Shown here one piece after another: positions 23,390 through 27,447 of a DNA stretch of 27,447 nucleotides (the first letter of the stretch is position 1; each line of letters begins with the position of its first letter). A program made the translations under genes and the position numbers. The notes under the pieces are model-generated. The model was given only the letters and a program-made list of their open reading frames with translations. It had not been told where the DNA came from and made no database searches. This DNA is from CAYTIB01 sp964437725 (GTDB lineage: Bacteria > UBA8248 > JACPRG01 > G963555815): positions 1 through 27,447 of the forward strand of contig CAYTIB010000028.1 in the NCBI GenBank assembly GCA_964437725.1, written 5' to 3'.

Positions 23390-24514
23390 TCAGCCTCCCA
23401 CCAAAGACAGCAAGACACCGGCCGCTATGGCTGACCCAATAACACCGGCAACATTCGGCCCCATTGCATGCATCAGCAGAAAATTGTGACGATCGGCATC
23501 CTGCCCAACCTTCTGGACAACCCGGGCCGCCATTGGAACAGCGGAAACACCCGCCGCACCAATGAGAGGATTGATAGGCTCCTTTGAGACAGCAGCCATG
23601 AGCTTCCCAAAGAGAACACCCGCAGCAGTTCCAACCGAAAAAGCAACAAAACCAAGAACGATAATAATTATGGTCTTCAAATTCAGAAACTGCTCTGCCG
23701 TCATCGATGCCCCAACAGAAAGGCCAAGAAAGATCGTCACGATATTGAGAATCTCATTCTCCGATGCCTTCAACAGGCGATCTACAACTCCGCACTCTCG
23801 AAACAAGTTCCCCAACATAAGCATCCCCACCAAGGGAACTGAAGAAGGGAGAAGAAGACCCGTGAAGAAAATAGTTGCAATAGGAAAAAGAATCCGAACT
23901 GACTTGGATACTTGTTTCCTTTGCACCATAACAACTTTCCTTTCCTCATCTGAGGTCAGAAATCGCATGATGGGAGGCTGTGTAATGGGAACTAATGCCA
24001 TATAGGAATAGGCCGCAACGGCCACGGGACCCAACAAGTGAGGAGCCAATTTGGAAGTTAGGTAGATAGCCGTAGGACCATCCGCCCCCCCAATGATTCC
24101 GATTGAGCTTGCCTCTGGCAGATCAAACCCCAGAAAAATGGCTCCGATAAGCGTTCCAAAAATCCCAAATTGCGCAGCTGCGCCCAGAAGGATAGTCTTC
24201 GGATTGGCAAGTAAAGGGCCAAAATCTGTTAAAGCCCCAACACCCAAAAAGATCAGTGGTGGGAAAATTCCCATTTTGACGCCAAAATAAAAATATGAAA
24301 GGAGTCCCCCGCTTTCAAACATTTCACCTTGAGGAAAGTTCGATAATATGGCGCCCATGCCAATAGGGAGGAGAAGAAGCGGTTCGAACCTCTTCGCGAT
24401 AGCCAGATAGACAAGAAGGGCTCCTATCAGAAGCATTGCCGTGGATTCCCACGTGAGGCTTCGAAACCCTGTGTTCCCGAGAAATCGGATAGCGCCAAGG
24501 GCGAGGCTGTCCAC
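23390..24514 (-). CDS. mmdB: Na+-translocating decarboxylase beta subunit (OadB/MmdB/GcdB family)
   Basis: A 374-residue membrane subunit with about 9-11 hydrophobic segments and the family's ion-path signature IGIIGGADGPTAIYLTSKLAP, in which Asp145 is the conserved Na+-coupling residue. Further landmarks are SYMALVPITQPP and KEPINPLIGAAGVSAVPMAARVVQK. It decarboxylates carboxybiotin on the carrier protein and exports Na+. The GTG start is preceded by GGGGGG at a suitable distance. It lies between the biotin carrier and CoA-transferase genes. The family is clear; the substrate of the whole complex is set by the carboxyltransferase. Confidence 0.94.
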   Translation of the reverse strand: MDSLALGAIRFLGNTGFRSLTWESTAMLLIGALLVYLAIAKRFEPLLLLPIGMGAILSNFPQGEMFESGGLLSYFYFGVKMGIFPPLIFLGVGALTDFGPLLANPKTILLGAAAQFGIFGTLIGAIFLGFDLPEASSIGIIGGADGPTAIYLTSKLAPHLLGPVAVAAYSYMALVPITQPPIMRFLTSDEERKVVMVQRKQVSKSVRILFPIATIFFTGLLLPSSVPLVGMLMLGNLFRECGVVDRLLKASENEILNIVTIFLGLSVGASMTAEQFLNLKTIIIIVLGFVAFSVGTAAGVLFGKLMAAVSKEPINPLIGAAGVSAVPMAARVVQKVGQDADRHNFLLMHAMGPNVAGVIGSAIAAGVLLSLVGG

Positions 24515-24538
24515 TTTGTTATTACCCCCCGAAACGAC

Positions 24539-24955
24539 TTAGTCCGGATCGACTCGGACAAGAAGCTGACCTCCGTCAACCTTGTCACCCGGATTAACCA
24601 GAACTTCGGCCAAGGTGCCGGCCTGATCAGCCAAAACCTGGGTCTCCATTTTCATTGCCTCCAAAACACAGACGATTGTGTCCGGCTTAACCGGATCGCC
24701 TTCCTTGACCAAGACTTTGAGGATGGAACCCGGCAATGGCGAAACAACCTCACCCGGCAACCCCATGCTTACCTCAGCGCGAGGGCGAAGTTTCGGCCGA
24801 ACAGTTGGCGCGGTACCGATTGCTGGTTCCTTCGCAACCACTTCGACCAGGTGTTCCTCACCTTCTATCGTCACCCGAAGCTGATCGGGCTTTTCCGTTT
24901 CCTCAACAGCCACCTCATAGGTGACATTTTTGTGAGTAACGGTGAATTTTTTCAA
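24539..24955 (-). CDS. mmdC: Biotin carboxyl carrier subunit of the Na+-translocating decarboxylase
   Basis: A 138-residue carrier. A beta-rich N-terminal part (KKFTVTHKNVTYEVAVEE) leads through a Pro/Arg linker to a biotinyl domain with LEAMKMETQVLA, Lys102 being the biotin acceptor. It carries CO2 as carboxybiotin from the carboxyltransferase to the beta subunit. The TTG start at 24955 is chosen because GGAGGAG lies 7 bases before it and it overlaps the gamma stop by four bases (TTGA). A longer frame exists upstream, but it runs through the gamma gene. No biotin carboxylase gene is present, which supports a decarboxylase over an ATP-driven carboxylase. Confidence 0.93.
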   Translation of the reverse strand: MKKFTVTHKNVTYEVAVEETEKPDQLRVTIEGEEHLVEVVAKEPAIGTAPTVRPKLRPRAEVSMGLPGEVVSPLPGSILKVLVKEGDPVKPDTIVCVLEAMKMETQVLADQAGTLAEVLVNPGDKVDGGQLLVRVDPD

Positions 24956-25311
24956 ATCCGATCTCCTCCTGGGTAAACATCCGACCCAGACAGGGCGGAC
25001 ACTCGGCCCTCCATTGTCCACCCTGATTGATCGGGGCGTTCAACGTCCACCAGTAAAACCTGAGTGCCCTGCGATTCAAGGTACGCGTTAACGGCAACCA
25101 TTATGACCGGCAATAATTCCTCTCCTCCACCCAAACCTAAAGGCGTAGTAGCAACTTTTAAAGACGTCTTCCTCGATAGAAATGAACCGCTCTCCCAAAT
25201 CGTGGCCAACTTGCCCAGAACCCGGATCAGCATCGCCAAAGCAATCAGCGAGACAAAAACCGTCCCCATTCCAATAATCGTTAGCATGATTCCCTGGCCC
25301 ATCTGGGTCAC
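24952..25311 (-). CDS. mmdD: Na+-translocating decarboxylase gamma/delta subunit (OadG-like)
   Basis: A 119-residue protein with one N-terminal membrane helix (GIMLTIIGMGTVFVSLIALAMLI, about 6-28) and a soluble tail with a flexible GLGGGEELL stretch, the layout of OadG and MmdD assembly subunits. The tail includes LPVIMVAVNAYLESQG. The GTG start at 25311 follows AAGGAG at 9 bases; upstream in-frame starts lack an SD. Sequence conservation in this family is low, so the call rests partly on position between the carboxyltransferase and biotin-carrier genes. Confidence 0.85.
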   Translation of the reverse strand: MTQMGQGIMLTIIGMGTVFVSLIALAMLIRVLGKLATIWESGSFLSRKTSLKVATTPLGLGGGEELLPVIMVAVNAYLESQGTQVLLVDVERPDQSGWTMEGRVSALSGSDVYPGGDRI

Positions 25312-25385
25312 GGATTGAATCTCCTTCCGTTGCCTTGCTACCTGCCTACCTATTAGTAAGTGACTACTCACTCCAAAAAGCAAAA

Positions 25386-26930
25386 CTATAAGGGTATATT
25401 TCCGTGTTTCTTTCGAGGGCGGCTCTCCCGCTTGCCACGAAGAATTTCCAACGCACCCAACAACTCCCGACGGGTGTGCCGGGGCTCAATGATAGAATCA
25501 ACATAGGACGATGCAGCAGCTGAGTAAGGGGTACAGAATTTCGTGCGAAACTCTTCGATAAGTTCCTGTCTCTTAGCTTCAGGATCGGAAGCTTCTGCAA
25601 TCTCTCTTCGGAATATGATGTTGGCCGCACCTTCCGGTCCCATAACAGCAATCTCGGCAGTGGGGTAGGCTAAAACACGGTCGAAACCCATACTTCGGTT
25701 GCTGAAAGCAATATAGGCACCGCCGTAAGCTTTTCGGACAATAACACTAATCTTTGGAACTGTAGCCTCAGAATATGCAAACAAAATCTTGGCCCCATGT
25801 CTGATAATTCCGCCGAATTCTTGTTGCGATCCAGGCAGAAATCCCGGGACATCGACAAACGTTATAACTGGCAAATTAAAGCTATCGCAGAACCTGACCA
25901 TCCGGGCTACTTTGTCCGACGAGTCAATATCGAGTACTCCGGCTAAAACCGATGGTTGATTCGCAACGATCCCCACCGGTTGACCTCCAAGCCGCGAAAA
26001 TCCAACAACAGCGTTTTTTGCAAAATCCGGTTGAACCTCGAGAAAATCGCTGTGGTCAAAGACCCCTTCGATCAGATCATGTACATCGTAGGGCTCACTC
26101 TGACGGGTTGGAATCAAGTCATCCAGAATTTCATTCTCAAGGGGAGGAGAGTCCGGGAAATCGCCCTTTGGGGGATCTTCCACATTGTTAGAAGGAAGGA
26201 AACTGAGAAGTTTTTTGACCGTTAAAAGACATTCCTTTTCACTCGACGGAGTAAAATGGGCAACTCCGCTCACACTTCCATGAACTCTCGCTCCTCCCAA
26301 CTCTTCGAGGGTGATATCTTCGCCGGTTACCGTCTTGATCACGTCCGGGCCTGTAACAAACATATTACTGATACCCGGTACCATAAAGACAAAATCACAG
26401 ATAGCAGGCGAATAGACTGCACCCCCGGCGCATGGCCCTAAAATGACCGCAATCTGTGGGATAACACCTGAGGCATGGGTGTTTCGACGAAAGATATTTC
26501 CGTACCCATCTAGCGAGTTTACCCCCTCCTGGATCCGCGCACCACCTGAGTCATTAATCTGAATAAATGGGCGCCCTGCACTCACAGCAAGGTCCATGAC
26601 CCGACAAATTTTGGACGCGTGCATCTCGCCTAGCGATCCACCCAACACCGTGAAATCTTGAGAAGAGAGGTAGACAAGGTTACCGTCAATCTTTCCTGCT
26701 CCAGTCAAAACACCGTCGCCCGCGTAGTGTCGTTTATCCATCCCGAAATCAGAACTACCAGTTTCTGCAAGGGCATCAAGTTCAACAAAGGTTCCCTCGT
26801 CCAAAAGAAATTCGAGACGCTCACGCGCGGTCATTTTGCCACGCTCGTGTTGTTTCCTAACAGCCTCCTGGCCTCCACCCATACGGGCTTTTTCTCTTCG
26901 TTGACGCAGTTCGTCTGATAATAACTTCAC
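25386..26930 (-). CDS. mmdA: Biotin-dependent carboxyltransferase alpha subunit (methylmalonyl-CoA decarboxylase/PCC-beta type)
   Basis: A 514-residue crotonase-fold carboxyltransferase of the MmdA/PccB type. The N-terminal half has ERGKMTARERLEFLLDEGTF, DFTVLGGSLGEMHASKI, NDSGGARIQEGV and GPCAGGAVYSPAICDF. The C-terminal half has DVPGFLPGSQQEFGGIIRHGAKIL, RKAYGGAYIAFSNRSMG and YPTAEIAVMGPEGAANI. It transfers CO2 from an acyl-CoA to carrier-bound biotin. The length fits methylmalonyl-CoA-type enzymes rather than the longer glutaconyl-CoA ones, but a related dicarboxylic acyl-CoA cannot be excluded. It is the first gene of the operon; the GTG start is preceded by AAAGGAAA. Confidence 0.95.
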   Translation of the reverse strand: MKLLSDELRQRREKARMGGGQEAVRKQHERGKMTARERLEFLLDEGTFVELDALAETGSSDFGMDKRHYAGDGVLTGAGKIDGNLVYLSSQDFTVLGGSLGEMHASKICRVMDLAVSAGRPFIQINDSGGARIQEGVNSLDGYGNIFRRNTHASGVIPQIAVILGPCAGGAVYSPAICDFVFMVPGISNMFVTGPDVIKTVTGEDITLEELGGARVHGSVSGVAHFTPSSEKECLLTVKKLLSFLPSNNVEDPPKGDFPDSPPLENEILDDLIPTRQSEPYDVHDLIEGVFDHSDFLEVQPDFAKNAVVGFSRLGGQPVGIVANQPSVLAGVLDIDSSDKVARMVRFCDSFNLPVITFVDVPGFLPGSQQEFGGIIRHGAKILFAYSEATVPKISVIVRKAYGGAYIAFSNRSMGFDRVLAYPTAEIAVMGPEGAANIIFRREIAEASDPEAKRQELIEEFRTKFCTPYSAAASSYVDSIIEPRHTRRELLGALEILRGKRESRPRKKHGNIPL

Positions 26931-27106
26931 GCTTTGTTTCCTTTATTTTCAATCTGCAGGAGATTTTTCTTCAACACCATTACAAGAAAAGTTAAACCCC
27001 TGTTCCACTCTTTTTAATTCCAGTGGGTTACGTGTGTCCCCACATTACTGTTTGCGTGATTGCTGCCAGCCAATGAAGGGTATCAACAAAATCGAATGAT
27101 TATCAG

Positions 27107-27135
27107 ACAATAGGACAATATTTCTCCGAAGTCAA
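27107..27135 (-). promoter_or_regulatory. Promoter candidate for the decarboxylase operon
   Basis: On the minus strand, TTGACT (27130-27135; 5 of 6) and TATTGT (27107-27112; 4 of 6) are 17 bases apart. Transcription would begin near 27100, giving a leader of about 170 bases. Confidence 0.35.
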
Positions 27136-27165
27136 ATTATTTGGTTGATTTTCCAGAAAACCCAT

Positions 27166-27182
27166 TGTGATTCCGGATCACA
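27166..27182. promoter_or_regulatory. CRP-like inverted repeat
   Basis: TGTGATTCCGGATCACA has 6-bp arms TGTGAT/ATCACA around five bases. It resembles the CRP site TGTGA-N6-TCACA, but with N7. It is centred about 74 bases upstream of the inferred start of the decarboxylase operon, a plausible activator position. A different regulator is equally possible. Confidence 0.4.
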
Positions 27183-27258
27183 CCCTTGACCGCGGGCCAG
27201 TGAATATGCGGAAATGGGCGTTAATATCATTCGGGTGAACTAACTGCCTCCATCTAGA

Positions 27259-27287
27259 CGGATCCCCCCTTGTACGGGGAAAATCCG
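27259..27287 (+). other. Two-part stem-loop
   Basis: CGGAT (27259-27263) pairs with ATCCG (27283-27287), and CCCC (27266-27269) pairs with GGGG (27276-27279), around a TTGTAC loop. It lies 12 bases before the SD-hairpin, so it may belong to the same leader RNA. Confidence 0.4.
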
Positions 27288-27298
27288 CTTACCCCAAA

Positions 27299-27333
27299 TC
27301 GGCAAGGAGAGCCGAATGAAAATAATCGATTAA
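27299..27333 (+). promoter_or_regulatory. Hairpin presenting an SD in its loop, followed by a five-codon ORF
   Basis: TCGGC (27299-27303) and GCCGA (27311-27315) form a 5-bp stem whose loop, AAGGAGA, is a full SD. An ATG follows at once (27316-27318), with MKIID and TAA at 27331-27333. This is the layout of a leader peptide or of a gene truncated right after its start. Confidence 0.4.
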
Positions 27334-27353
27334 AGTCTGGACCCCCATCACAA

Positions 27354-27365
27354 GGTACCGGTACC
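27354..27365. repeat. 12-bp perfect palindrome
   Basis: GGTACCGGTACC is fully self-complementary and also a tandem GGTACC repeat. It lies 20 bases after the MKIID stop. It may be an operator or chance. Confidence 0.3.
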
Positions 27366-27447
27366 ACCGTCGGAATCACAAACCCTGAAGATGACCACAG
27401 CGCATCGCAAGCCAACCCACTGGCCGGCAACCAGGGTTTCCTTTTCC

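Larger units (their letters stand above)
26931..27447. other. Upstream region of the decarboxylase operon, right edge of window
   Basis: No gene can be assigned in these 517 bases. The last 190 bases are open in more than one frame on both strands (for example a plus-strand frame from 27258 with Asn/Pro/Gly/Gln-rich content and its antisense partner), so a gene reaching past the edge is possible but its direction is unclear. The stretch contains four notable dyads, listed separately, and a promoter candidate for the operon. Confidence 0.5.

Noticed and set aside
24539..26930. ATP-dependent propionyl- or acetyl-CoA carboxylase
   Set aside because: No biotin carboxylase is present, while the Na+-pump beta and gamma subunits are.
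27299..27345. Resemblance of GAGAGCCGAATGAAA to a group II intron domain V
   Set aside because: The needed second strand of the domain V stem (TTCGGTTC-like) is missing, and there is no reverse transcriptase or intron boundary.

Overview
The window looks like a chromosomal accessory region from a Gram-negative bacterium of moderate GC content. Signs of this are a Sec signal peptide on a cyclophilin and an inner-membrane-anchored OmpA-domain protein. About nine of the roughly 22 main genes appear to start with GTG or TTG behind good Shine-Dalgarno (SD) sequences. The enzyme mix (tungsten-type aldehyde:ferredoxin oxidoreductase, UbiD, FdrA, a Na+-translocating biotin decarboxylase) suggests a metabolically versatile, possibly uncultured marine or sediment lineage. 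The sequence alone does not fix the taxon. There are no rRNAs, tRNAs, CRISPR arrays or insertion sequences that I can see.

Left part (1-10600): a nearly complete gcvH at the edge is followed by an acyl-CoA dehydrogenase-like protein lacking the usual catalytic Glu. Next comes a mainly plus-strand catabolic block: a small helical protein, a RidA-family protein, a two-subunit TPP decarboxylase (PYR and PP domains as separate genes), an inward-facing amidohydrolase, a UbiD decarboxylase, a small 4-TM protein, a beta-keto-acid cleavage enzyme (BKACE/DUF849) and a second, full-length acetolactate-synthase-like TPP enzyme. Together they look like a dedicated route for a nitrogen-containing or carboxylated organic acid. 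The substrate is not identifiable here.

Middle part (10610-21114): an MFS carrier, a periplasmic cyclophilin with a large insertion, a cyclase-family metal hydrolase, then a divergent pair of an MDR alcohol dehydrogenase-like protein (no catalytic Cys at the usual position) and an FdrA protein without its usual partners. After these come a coiled-coil OmpA-domain protein, a FIST-domain sensor and a tungsten aldehyde oxidoreductase.

Right part (21439-26930): one compact minus-strand operon encodes a Na+-pumping decarboxylase of the methylmalonyl-CoA type (carboxyltransferase, gamma, biotin carrier, beta), a CaiB/BaiF CoA-transferase and a GntR/FCD regulator. A simple reading is that the CoA-transferase activates an acid, the complex decarboxylates the CoA ester while exporting Na+, and the last gene controls the operon. 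The last 517 bases hold no clear gene but are rich in dyads: a CRP-like inverted repeat, a two-part stem-loop, a hairpin with an SD in its loop just before a five-codon ORF, and a 12-bp palindrome.
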